From Massospora cicadina (taxonomy: Eukaryota; Entomophthoromycota; Entomophthoromycetes; Entomophthorales; Entomophthoraceae), in the NCBI GenBank assembly GCA_022478985.1, contig JAKSZP010006706.1, positions 1-64,000 on the forward strand: 64,000 nt of DNA, read 5' to 3'. A model generated the notes under the pieces. That model did no database searches, had not been told where the DNA came from, and saw only the letters and a list, made by a program, of their open reading frames with translations. The position numbers were made by a program, and so were the translations under genes. Each line of letters opens with the position of its first letter. The first letter of the stretch is position 1. Positions 37,182 to 47,244 of this stretch are shown one piece after another.

Positions 37182-37514
37182 TCATCCCCAGCACCACCAA
37201 ATGTGCAGGTGAGCTACGGCGTGAAACTCCTCCCTGAATACCTCTGGGCCTTGCCTCAACAGGACCTTGGCCTGCACTCGCCATACCGCCGTTTTTTTGG
37301 AGGCGTCTGCCAACGTCACCCATCCATCCTTCTGTAATGACAATCCATGGCTTCTTGCCCACTTCTCCTCAACATAATTTTCCCCAGCTCCGGTGTCAAT
37401 CAAAGCTAGAACTTCACCGCAATCCCTTCCTTCATCCCCCACAAGCACATTGATGGGCAAAATCAGATAAGGATAAGATGAAGTAAGCGCTTTATTTTGA
37501 GGCACCGGATTCAC
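37182..37514 (-). pseudogene. Element N protease
   Basis: Retropepsin with an intact active site: VLALIDTGAGENYVEEKWAR. Its frame is -1 relative to gag, and its first in-frame GTG overlaps the gag stop (GTGA at 37514-37511), so a gag-pol frameshift or coupled restart is possible. The frame drifts near 37190, before the linker that leads to RT. Confidence 0.85.
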
Positions 37515-38638
37515 AGCTTCTTGCGAAAATTATAAGGAGCCTTCTTATTCTGAGCCTCAGGATCCTGAGCGGTAATCTCGATGGGAATCCCTGTCTCCCG
37601 CACCTCAACCATACCCTCAGGATTTCCTTGACTCTTCTTTCCTTCCTCCACATAGCTAAACCCCTTAGAACCATGTATGGGCTCTGAACCTGCCCTTCTT
37701 CCACCACTCTGTCCTTGGAATCCCCCTGGGGGTCACACAAATTCCTGATGGTCCCGTACCAAACTCAACTGTCGCTCTACCTGCAAGGCTAAACCCACCT
37801 CTTCCTCCAACGTCGCTGCAGGTTTCACCGCCGCCATTGCCAATAATAAATCAGCTTGCAAGTTTTGGCGAAACATGCGTGGAAGCTGAGACTCAGGTGC
37901 CTTTACTGCTCTTGCCAATGCGCGAAACATCTGGCCATACTCCTCCACTGACTTCTTCCCTTGACCACACTGCAGTAACGCCGCCCAGGCCGAATCCTGC
38001 GCCTCATCTGGACATGCTGCACGGTCAATCCAATCCAGACATTCCTCCACCGATATGGGTAACCCTGACTGCTCTTCTAAAAGTTCTCGCACCCAGTTTA
38101 ACTGCTTTACTGGAAGTGCCAACAGAACCTGACTTAACTGCAAGGCAAACGAATCCTCTCCACCCGCTGCCTTTGTCAAACGTCCCTGAAACTGAACCTG
38201 GCTAAACGTCTGGTGGATCAGTTCCAAGTCTTTCAATTTTAAAACCGTGGGAATTCTTCCTTTGTCCTTCCCAGGCCCTACCACTTTCCCACCATCCCGG
38301 GACACACACTCTAAAACCTGGTATAATTCATGAAGCAAAAAGACGGTGGAGAATATCACCATCAAGAGTGTTGCAGTATGGTTATACCACATCGGAAACA
38401 CAACTTCTTCTGGCACCTCTTTTGCTTGCCACCACAACGACAGGAAAGTAAATGAGTTCTGTTTAATGTAACGCACTGGCTCCTTCCAATGAGCCACAAA
38501 TGAGTTGGGCAACAGGATCCAAGTTAAAGACCATAGGGATGACAGGACTCCTGATACTACTCTCCTGGTGCGCGCGCTACAAGATTGGACAAGCACCCCC
38601 TGGAAAACAGTTGCAAGTATACTTAACCCCAGCAACAT
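37511..38638 (-). pseudogene. Element N gag, with N-terminus encoded in the LTR
   Basis: Open frame from an ATG at 38638, inside the 5' LTR, through the LTR end and primer site into gag. One TGA at 37733-37735 (likely a former CGA) interrupts it before the end at 37511. The N-terminus is hydrophobic (MLLGLSILATVFQGVLVQS), and a second hydrophobic stretch is at about residues 85-103 (ATLLMVIFSTVFLL). The capsid-like part follows (LLALPVKQLNWVRELLEE, ECLDWIDRAACP, SVEEYGQMFRALARAVK). No CCHC knuckle is present, as in Tf1-type elements. The true start is uncertain because an earlier ATG (38727) opens a short out-of-frame uORF. Confidence 0.75.
38455..38463 (-). promoter_or_regulatory. Putative self-priming primer binding site of element N
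   Basis: On the minus strand AACAGAACT begins three bases after the 5' LTR. It is complementary to AGTTCTGTT in the same element's LTR (38829-38821), located where the transcript would begin. No TGG-type tRNA site is present. Confidence 0.6.
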
Positions 38639-39290
38639 GCCTTGACTCCAAGACAAGGTATAAGGGAGGCAATAGCCCTCCCAAGCTCACTCTCAAAGTC
38701 CAATCCTTGTTGATTTAAGCCAAACATGGCTGCAGTTAGGCAATATCTTTAAAATAAACCCAAATTATAAATATATGAATTTTAGGTTCTTTTATTTAAT
38801 ATTTATCCCAGTTGATAGATAACAGAACTGAGGAGCCTCCAGCTCCCAGTTCCTTCCCTATATACACATGCTAAAGGCTAAAATAAAATATAATATAAGC
38901 TTATGGTGCCAACTTGAATGATGTTTGGTGTAAACATTACAGCAGGATCGCGGAATCTTTACTCAATGATTGCATGCCAGTTCCAATCCTCAACGGTTCC
39001 GCGCCAGTTCCATTTCGAATCCCAATCAAACTGCGAAACCCCCAAGCACCCGTTTCATTCCATTCTCAATTCGAATCCAAATCAAATCTCAAAACTACCC
39101 ATTTTACTCGTTTTCTGTTTTGTTCCGACTTGGAAGCCCATCTTGCTCCTTGGCTACTCCAAGCTCCGGCCCCTTAGGCGTCCTTGCCAGAACCAACGCC
39201 CCCTCCTCCTCCTTACATACAGACACAGCCTGCCCTGTCTTACCAAAGATCAGGGCAATGTGATGCTGAGGATAGACCTCAACCGTCACA
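38467..39290 (-). repeat. 5' LTR of element N
   Basis: 824 bp. On the minus strand TATATA at 38864-38859 lies 35 bases before the predicted start at 38829, dividing U3 (39290-38830) from R-U5 (38829-38467). Confidence 0.95.
38859..38864 (-). promoter_or_regulatory. TATA box of element N promoter
   Basis: TATATA in the minus-strand sense, conserved in the 3' LTR at 33705-33710; the spacing to AGTTCTGTT is the same in both LTRs. Confidence 0.65.
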
Positions 39291-39295
39291 AAGAT
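39291..39295 (+). repeat. Target site duplication of element N, right
   Basis: AAGAT, identical to 33308-33312. Confidence 0.95.
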
Positions 39296-40400
39296 GAGCC
39301 CATAAAAAAGATGCTAGCCTGGCACTCCCACAACACCAAGGTGGAGAGCGGTAAGTCAAACAAACAAATAGGAGCAAAATGGTTACCCTACCTTTGGCCA
39401 TCTGAGAGTGTACCAGTGATCATGGAGTCTCACATGCTCATGGGCCATGGTGGAGTTTGGAAAACCTATGAATGGGTTAAAGAGCGGTATTACTGGGAAG
39501 GCATTATGGAAACCATCACTGAGGTTTTGGATGCCTGCCTAACCTGTAAAAAACAATCCAGCTTCAAAACCCGCTATCAGTACCAACCTACGACGCCCCA
39601 ACAACCCTTCCACACCATAAGTTTGGATGTGGTAGGTCCTCTACCTCAGACTACTGGGGGAAATCGTTATATCTTGGTTGGTATAGATCATTTCAAGAAA
39701 TGGGTTGAAGCTGTGGCTCTTCCAGCTCAGACTGCTAAAGCCACGGCAAATTTCTTACATCAATACATCTTCACACGGCATGGTTGTCCCCAGGTCCTCC
39801 TTTGTGAAAAAGGGAAAAAGTTCACTTCCAGAGTGGTAAAGCTTCTTGCCACCTCCATGGGGACACAACAACTTTTCTCCGCCCCCTATAATCCATCCAC
39901 CAATGGTGCCATAGAAAGAGCTAATGGGACCCTGGTCTCTATACTTCAGAAGATGGCCAGTTCAGACTTTCCACTGGGATCTTTACTTACCCAGTGCGCT
40001 CATGGCATACTGTATAAGTTATCATCGCATACTGAAAATGTCCCCTTTCTGGGTGTTATATGGGCGTGAACCGGGGATACCAGCTCTACTGTCCAAGGAT
40101 GTCTCCTCTGATAGGATGGACCCTGATCAAGCCATGAAGAAATTGGCCCAGCATATCATCCAATTACAAGCAGATGTGATGACTAATCTAGCAAAGACTG
40201 TTACCAAGGAAGACCAAGCTGCAAATGAGCGCAGGGCCCCTCTTCCCTCTTTTCAGATATCTGACCTGGTCTTATATTACCACAACTGAATCACTCCAAG
40301 AATTGAAAAGCTCGTCTCTATCTGGGAAGGGCCTTTCTCAATCACATACAAGTGAGGGGATGAATATTCCATCAAATCCCTTGCCTCTGGAATCACCATT
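39296..40400 (+). pseudogene. Element C integrase (second half of the split pol)
   Basis: Resumes directly after the N insertion. Zinc finger: HMLMGHGGVWKTYEWVKERYYW, then CLTCKK. Core: PFHTISLDVVGPLPQTTGGN (first Asp), VLLCEKGKKFTS (the second Asp, normally SDxG, reads CEKG), and TNGAIERANGTL (Glu). A frameshift near 40010 leads to the C-terminus (MSPFWVLYGREPGIPALL, FQISDLVLYYHN, then a TGA and WEGPFSITYK). A long frame at 38918-40069 that seems to start in N's LTR is an accident of the insertion. The element could not integrate without the second Asp. Confidence 0.9.
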
Positions 40401-40448
40401 AACTGAGTTCATGGCTGCTTCCTTTGGCCCTATTCTCCCCCAACATTC

Positions 40449-40461
40449 TTGAGGGGGGTAA
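40449..40461 (+). promoter_or_regulatory. Polypurine tract of element C
   Basis: TTGAGGGGGGTAA directly precedes the TG of the 3' LTR; it primes plus-strand DNA. Confidence 0.8.
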
Positions 40462-41208
40462 TGTCGGACATCTGCCCTCTAGGGCTTTAATTAAGAATGT
40501 TGGGAGTCAACCGTGGCCAAATAGGGAAAATGTTGGCCATTTACAAGTCCGCGATACTCCTACTAATGATTCAGTTTTTAGTGATGATATGGTCAGCCAA
40601 AAGACCCTGGCCAATTCTTGGTAGAATCTGATTAATTGGGGCACTAAGTTTATTAATCAAATTTGGTCTAATTCTATGAGTTTGGGCAGTTGGATTTCCC
40701 TGAACTCTTTGCCAAATCTAAGTTGACCTTCTGAGGCTCCTCCTCCAGCCTCCACAAATCTTGTACAGGCCACGCCATGGGTACCAGCCCCTTTTATAGG
40801 GGCGAAGGAGGTCAAACCAAGCGCAGGATTTTTCTCCACCAGTGATTGGGTAAAGTATATAAAAACATTACCTCACAGCTCCTCCCTGCCTATCATTGGG
40901 CCCCCTCAGCTGCTTCCCAAAGTGAAGCAAGTTTAACATGACCCAATAGGCCTGCTTCACATATTTCCTTATTTGGAATGTGCTAAGCAATCCAAACTTC
41001 GAGTTTTGATACTATAATTAACAAGTATTGACATATTAATAAGGGTCCTTTCTTATCCCCACAAAAGCTGAATAAAAAACTACAAAAAAGCCCACTTTCT
41101 TAGTTGTTTAGTTATTATTATTATTATTATTAGTTTTAGTGGATTTCTCCCCTATTGCTGGATTTTGGCCTTCAACGCACCTGTGAGCTAAAATCACCCC
41201 AAAATCCA
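40462..41208 (+). repeat. 3' LTR of element C
   Basis: 747 bp, matching 28623-29362, including the TATA box at 40856-40864. A longer TTA run near 41110 accounts for part of the length difference. Confidence 0.92.
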
Positions 41209-41214
41209 ACAGTG

Positions 41215-42545
41215 GGTGACATTCTTTTCACATCCCAAATTGTGATTGTCCTGGGCAAAGACTTCCCAACATTCGTCATTTAATTCAAGCAAGTCCTCCT
41301 GCTGTCTTTCCATCAGATCAGTAAGTTGCTCTCAATTGACCAATATATTTATGCTCTCATCCACCCCTGCTGGTAATTCCATCTCATTGAGGGTCCCAAA
41401 ATCATGGTTTTTCTCAATTCTGCCATCAGGATCATATGGAAAACGTGGCGATATGATTCTTCTCAATCTTCATCAGTTTTTCACTCAAATTTGCCAGAAG
41501 AAATTAAAATTTCTCCATGATCAAGCATAACAATTTCAGGAGCCACTCATGGCTCTACTCTGGACCTCTTTCAGGGGATAATGACCTCTTTATACAACAG
41601 CTTGGGTATCTCCAACGTCAATCCTGTACCAACTATGATCTACAATCCTGAAAGTATAGTCCTCAAATTCTTAATTCGTAGCAGATTTTCCCCAATTTTA
41701 TAAGTTCTTTGATAACATTTCCCTTTGTTTTTGCCAAACCAATTGATAATAAATTGGGATAATGCCATCATTGTATATCAAATTAATGAAATTGTTTCTA
41801 CTGGTCAGTGGATTTTCCCTATCTCTTTGATAAACTAGAGGTAGCATCTGACAAATATGGTCAACATATTATCTTCAAAGTTGCATTTAACTCCACACTT
41901 TCTTAGAAACTCAGTCTTACCTAAAATATCATAGTTTAGGTTGTCCAAAACTATTGCTGGGGAACATACCACTAAAGATCCAAATCAGATTGGTAAAGCA
42001 CTATACGCTCCACAGGGGATGTTGTATCTGGCCCAGCGGTCCCATATTCTTTCCTATGTTACAAATCAGGTGCGATTCTCTTCTTCACCAGCTTGGTCAA
42101 ATCAATATTGATAGGCGCTCCACTATCAATTATTGCTGCACATGTACTCAATCAACAAGTATATCAATATATGTACACTCAGAGTATTGTAAAGTCGTGT
42201 TTACTAAGTATATAGTGGCATTATTTGCTGAATTGAGGGTGTGAATAGTTTGCGCTGATAGATCAGGAAATGATTACTTAATCATACTAAGGGGATAGAC
42301 AGGTTTGCCTCATCTAATTTGACCTCAGTTAACTCTTCTGGATTCTCTGCAGATTAAATCTTGTCCGCTTGTTGTCACACATATGGAAAAGTGACTTCCT
42401 CGATTATTTCAGAGTCAATCCTCTTCACTATAGGTCTGGTTGCTGCATTGACATCTAAATTGACCACTTGATAAAGTTGGCCCTATGCGTCACCATTGAT
42501 AAACAGATCACTAATGTCAATTTCTTAATTTAAGATATCAAAAGG
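41215..42545 (-). pseudogene. Element F protease and linker to RT
   Basis: The active site is preserved at about 42140-42100: CAAIIDSGAPINIDLTKLVK, with Asp-Ser-Gly intact, then KEYGTAGP as in elements B and C. The downstream linker is full of stops and runs to the element C boundary. Of the five proteases in the window, only those of F and N keep a readable D-T/S-G. Confidence 0.75.
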
Positions 42546-42549
42546 AACA

Positions 42550-43840
42550 GTTTTAACCGCAGCTCTAGACTGTTTCCCATCTAGGCCGTGAGCCCTTTTC
42601 CTGACTCCCGTGCAGGTTTGTCCTGGTTTGCCTGGACCACGTTAATCTGCTCCTTGGCTTCTTGCATTGAGCAGCAAAGTGTCCTTTCCCAATGCACTGA
42701 TAACAGCGTTTGTCTTTCTTGGCTGTCCGCTTGGACTCCTCAGGCTTATTTACCAGTGTAGTTTGAATGTTGGACTCCTTAGCGCTCTCAGTCACCTTTG
42801 TAGGATTTGAATTCTGAACTGGACTAAGTTTGAAGCTTCGATTTGGAGCCTTGAATGTGGCTCCTAATATTTTCAAAAGATCCACCATTTGTGAGGTGGT
42901 AAGTTTGGTTGCAGATACAGAAGATATCATTTGATGTAAATTGCAATAGGGCCAAAGGGATGCTTATAATGTGATATGCAATTTAAAATTGTCCAGTACT
43001 TTTGCCCTAAACAAAATCAGTGATTCTTAATATATTGGTTGGCGAAACTCACTAATGACTCATCCTTCTGTAATTGGATTCCCATAAAATCCTGTTTTCG
43101 TTTTGACATATGTGTGGGACTTCCAAATTCTTCATTATGGCAGCCTTGGCTCTCTAAGTAAGACCAGCTGCCCCACTTATAGATGAGGTAACACCAAGTT
43201 TTGACAGTCAGTGTACAAACAGCTCATCACTATCAAAGCTTATAATCAATTGTTGTACCCAAACATTATTATATCAAACAATATAAAGAACGCAGGGGCG
43301 TTAGCCTTATTAAATGTGGGTAATTCTGGCATAGCTTTAAGCTCTTCAAAGTTTCCTTAGCCGCAACTCTCAGTTCAATACTAGACTGATTTGAGCATTA
43401 ATTTTGGGAGTCATCTCCAAAATGGCTGTGAATGCGGTCAGCATATTTTTTAAAAATGTCAACTTCCCAACTGGAATTATTGGGGTTCTTTCTTTGGCGT
43501 CAGTCACTGCATAGGGTTCACATTTGCATCTATGAGTCTTCAACTCTTTGACTTGCTTTACTAGATGCTCTATATCTGATCTTAGTGAACAAAATTGAAC
43601 GCAATCTGCTTTGCATTCAGTTTTCAAGAATAAAACTTTTTAAAATAGTTCTCCTTCTCTTTTAATTAATGACGTTAATTTTTCTAGTAACTCATTGCCA
43701 AAATTAGAAACATCTTTGACACCTTCTTCAAGCTTGATGACTCTCTCCTTCAAGGCATAAAATTTACTATGGTTAGCAAAATTTAAGGATTTCTTGGTGA
43801 TGGTTGCCAACTTCATCCAAAGTTTTCTTAACTCATCCTA
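42550..43840 (-). pseudogene. Element F gag with CCHC zinc knuckle
   Basis: The N-terminal part (43840-43630 and 43627-43370) has coiled-coil-type heptads (ALKERVIKLEEGV, DIEHLVKQVKELKT). The C-terminal part (42930-42565) carries a complete knuckle RCYQCIGKGHFAAQC (C-X2-C-X4-H-X4-C) in a basic context. Stops separate the pieces. The knuckle binds the element's RNA during packaging. Protease follows downstream as expected. Confidence 0.85.
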
Positions 43841-43880
43841 TTATGACATCTTATATTGGCTTATCTTACTCAACTACCCT

Positions 43881-43893
43881 GTAGTGAGCACCA
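43881..43893 (-). promoter_or_regulatory. Primer binding site of element F
   Basis: Minus-strand TGGTGCTCACTAC, two bases inside the LTR; identical in elements C, D and E. Confidence 0.85.
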
Positions 43894-43895
43894 AT

Positions 43896-45026
43896 TGTTA
43901 AAAATTGGGAACTGGCTACTCTTTTAAAGCACCTAATGTTACAATCCTGGGTCCTTTAACAATTGATAGCTCCCAACTGTTAAATGCACAGGTTCTGTAT
44001 GTACATGATCCGCGTTGTCTGATAGTAGTTGATATTTGATAATAGTATGACGACTATTATCTGTAGTTGAATAGATAACCCTGAAATAATCCAACGCTAG
44101 ACCTGAAATACTGTTGATGTCAAATATATAGACTGCTTCCCTTATCTGCTTAGCTTGATTTACTCTCAAATTCAGAGGGTTACAGCCTTTTGTCTCATTA
44201 AGTGGATTCTACAGAAATTCCTGTCTAAGTTCATTTTCTCTTCTAAAGATCCTCAATCCTTAATCTTTATATGACAAAAAAGGCCTCAATTATTATAAAA
44301 ACAATATTTCGCTGAAAATATTAGAACTTAATACAATTTTGAACTCTAACTAAAAACTGACTCCTTTATTTTTGTGAATTGTTAGGGAACTTATAGAGGG
44401 AATTCCGCGCCCAACCCTCAGTTGGTGCCTCAGCCATGAAATGGCAGCCATTGCCTTTAAACTTCCCTCCGACGTCACAAAAGTATTGGTCTTCTCCATC
44501 TGGTTAGAATTCCTCCATCAGACATCCTCAAGGACTAAAATGGAATTGTCCAGAAATAGTGTCCCAAACATTTGAAGCTTGATCACAGCTAACCAATCAT
44601 ATTTGACTAACGACCTTCTTAGGTAATGGGACTCTTTACCCATTATAGCAAATTGCAATCCAACTGATTAATTCGCTTGCTGCAGGTGGCTTCACTCATC
44701 ACACAACTTCTCATTAAATTCCCAATTGGTCAGTGATAAAACCTGACCAATCCCAATATTTACACCAGATAGTTAATCATTGATCAACTATCAGATGCCC
44801 CCATTTCATTGGCAACTCTGCCTGACGAGATCTTGAGCATTCAAACAGATTAATCCCCTGAAGGAGCTTACTCTGGCTAATTATCTAAAATCCTTTATAC
44901 ATTATAAACCAAAAATTGGGGTCAACCAATATCCAATTCACTTGCCATTGGGAATTATACTCTAGCAATCCACAGGTGATCTAGGAGGCTGGAAAGGTGG
45001 GAAAAAATCCCAACACCTCCTCAAAG
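43896..45026 (-). repeat. 5' LTR of element F (LTR family Y)
   Basis: 1131 bp. In minus-strand sense it starts TGTTGGGATTTTTTCCCACC and ends TTTTTAACA. It aligns with 54960-56123 (element E), for example around GGATTTTAGATAATT and the CTGACTATCTGG region. Confidence 0.85.
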
Positions 45027-45562
45027 AGGTCCACACACGGGTTCACTGAAGGAACCATATTAAAAACGTAAACTTAACAGGGAATTTTATTTAGAATTTA
45101 ACCAATAAGGAAGTTGGTCTTAGGGAAACATACTTAAGAGATGGGGGCAAATCGTCAACTGGTGGAAGTGGTGCTAAGCCTAAGTGCATCAATAGGCGCA
45201 CGTTACCATTAGCCTGATTCACGTAACTCAAAGTTGACCAAACTTGAGTTATAGATTGTAATTAGACTTGACCCAATTTGGTAATATTAAATTGAAATGT
45301 GTTTGAAACCCTGTTCTTCAAGCAATCTTAATAAACTGTCAGGATTCAGAACGTATCTGGTGCATTTTAAATCCGTGGCTGTAATGCTAAAATGAGCATC
45401 ATGCACATTCCCAGAACCAACCTGAGCATACTTTGCCTGTACCCAGCGTTGGTACAGGGTATGCCTAAAGTCAGGTATGCCTGCCAACTTCACCTTTTTG
45501 GCCTCCTTTTGCAGCTTTGTCCTTACAATTAGTTCCCATAATTATGTCATGGACTCATGACA
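45027..45562 (-). repeat. 3' LTR of element G, truncated by element F
   Basis: In minus-strand sense it begins TGTCATGAGTCCATGACAT after the purine run AAAAGAATGAGGTGGTAA. About ten terminal bases are missing at the F junction. Confidence 0.88.
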
Positions 45563-45599
45563 TTACCACCTCATTCTTTTGAGGTTCCAACCCCTCCAG

Positions 45600-47230
45600 G
45601 GCTTTTGTCATGAAAAAATTCTTGTGTACTGGAGCCCATTTTATAGCGGCAATGGGTTGCTTTGACTGAGGTCTAGTAGCCTGGGGGAAAGTTTGTGAAA
45701 AACTTTAATCAGGTCTTGGGCATGTGAGAAGTCACATTCTGGTACCTAACTGTATTTCCCTGCATCAAATCCCTTCAGGATACTAGTAATTAAGCCCTCT
45801 TCTTATTCAGCATGATGCAACAATCTCCTCCACTTCACACTCTGGCCCCTCATATATGAGATATGCCTCCAGAGTCTCTGGTGGGGGTACTCAAACATGG
45901 TCAGCTTGCTTTTAAGTAAGACTGTAAGGATCTGAAACGAGGGGGAAGATACAACTGGTATGAGGCGTGGCCCACCTTTCTGACAGCGCAGTAAGGCCCA
46001 ATACTCTTTGTCCCAGCTTTCTAGATAGCTTCTTGATAGGGATATTTCTAGCATCAAGCAACACGTGATCCCCTTCCTTGTACTCAGGATCTACCCATAT
46101 CTTTACATCAGCGTTCTCCTTATAAACTTACATTGCCACCTCCAAATTCGTGAAACCACCTGGTGGACTTTCTTGATAGTCTTGGCAAAGTCCACCACTG
46201 CTTTAACTTTGGATCCACAGTTGGGCTCCATATTGAAGGCAGGGTTAAACCTATGGTTGAAGAAAATGGAGAGCAACCAGTGGACGCATGTTGAGTGTTG
46301 TTTTAGCTAAATTGGGCCATGGGAAGCCGAGAAGCCCAATCTGAATGATCTGCAGCAGTGTAACTTCACAGGAACTGTCCCAAGCACTGGTTCACTTGTT
46401 CTGTATGCCCATCTGATTAGGGATAATAGGCAGTTAAACTGCAGGAGAGAATTTGAAGAGTCTTACACAACTCTTCCCATAAAAACAGAAGTAAACTGGG
46501 GCCCCTGATCACTAACAATCTCCTGAGGCATTCCATGAAGGGCGAACACATGAGATAAAAGAGCCTAGCCATCTCTGTAGTGGTTACCATAGTTTTAAAG
46601 AAATAAAATGGGCGAACTTTGTAAAACGGTCCACCACTACCATAATGGCATCGTAGCCATCAGATGCAGGTAATTCCACAATGAAATCAACAGATAGGGA
46701 AGTCCAAGGCCCTTCAGCCCTTTATACTGGAACCAGCAACCCCGTGAGGTACTGGCAATTTTGTTTCATTTGGTTGCAGACTAGGCACTCCTTATAAATT
46801 CTGGAAACTTGCGCAGCTAACTCCTTCAAAATGTAAGTTTGGTGAACTAGTTCTAGAGTCTTCGTCTTCCCAGGATGTCCAACGGTGATCACATCATGAT
46901 GATCCCAGATTATTTCCAGGCGAAGTGGTCCAACAAGAACCCATAGACGCCCCTAAAAACACATCTTTTCGTCCTTCACGTGGTACCCTCTAGTAATTTC
47001 GTCTTCATCTAACTTGCTCATGGTGAGGACCATAGTATAATCTGCTGACAGGGGCTGTGAAAGGACCTATTTTCTAAACATACCATATTTCTCTGAATTT
47101 TCCAGAGGAGAAAGCGCTAACATGGGTCACGAGGGAGGGATATTGGGATACAATCTTACCTGGAGGAATCATCAAGTGGGTGTTGTGTAACTCTATCTCC
47201 TTTGGATTGGGAGCCAATGCAGGGTTTTAG
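45600..47230 (-). pseudogene. Element G integrase with chromodomain remnant
   Basis: Zinc-finger and core sequences are scattered from about 46900 to 46400, and the C-terminal part is open at 45803-46057 in one frame. Just downstream, ECEVEEIVAS in a shifted frame marks the start of a chromodomain, and AQDLIKVFHKL near 45700 its end. Frameshifts are frequent. The layout matches element N, so both are chromoviruses. Confidence 0.75.
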
Positions 47231-47244
47231 CTCAAAACATCTGT

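Larger units (their letters stand above)
33313..39290 (-). mobile_element. Tf1-like chromovirus N, nested in element C
   Basis: A 5978-bp minus-strand element with LTRs 33313-34137 and 38467-39290, termini TG..CA and perfect 5-bp duplication AAGAT. It interrupts element C between RNase H and integrase. By eye the LTRs differ by about 17 substitutions and one indel over about 825 bp, making it the youngest insertion I can date in the window. Order on the minus strand: LTR, self-priming site, gag without CCHC, protease, RT, RNase H, integrase with chromodomain, LTR. Confidence 0.97.
28623..41208 (+). mobile_element. Ty3/Gypsy element C, split by element N
   Basis: Plus-strand element with LTRs 28623-29362 and 40462-41208, starting TGTC.GACATCTG and ending AAAATCCA. 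Flanking 5-mers ACAAT (28618-28622) and ACAGT (41209-41213) differ by one transition. Without the nested element it is about 6.6 kb: LTR, PBS, gag, protease, RT, RNase H, integrase, polypurine tract, LTR. The LTRs differ by several percent by eye, mostly by transitions, so it is older than element N. Confidence 0.93.
41215..45026 (-). mobile_element. Ty3/Gypsy element F, 5' portion only
   Basis: Minus-strand. The 5' LTR (43896-45026) is the same family as element E's, followed by primer site, gag and protease. It stops abruptly at element C, at the start of RT: the last readable piece (DNHNLGCEKNVTH) aligns with element E just before NTGENLPIRMRPIQR. The remainder is not found on the other side of C. 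Its right edge lies a few bases inside the 3' LTR of element G. Confidence 0.85.

Noticed and set aside
38918..40069. A 383-codon plus-strand gene
   Set aside because: Its first third is the antisense of element N's LTR. Only the part after 39295 is element C integrase.
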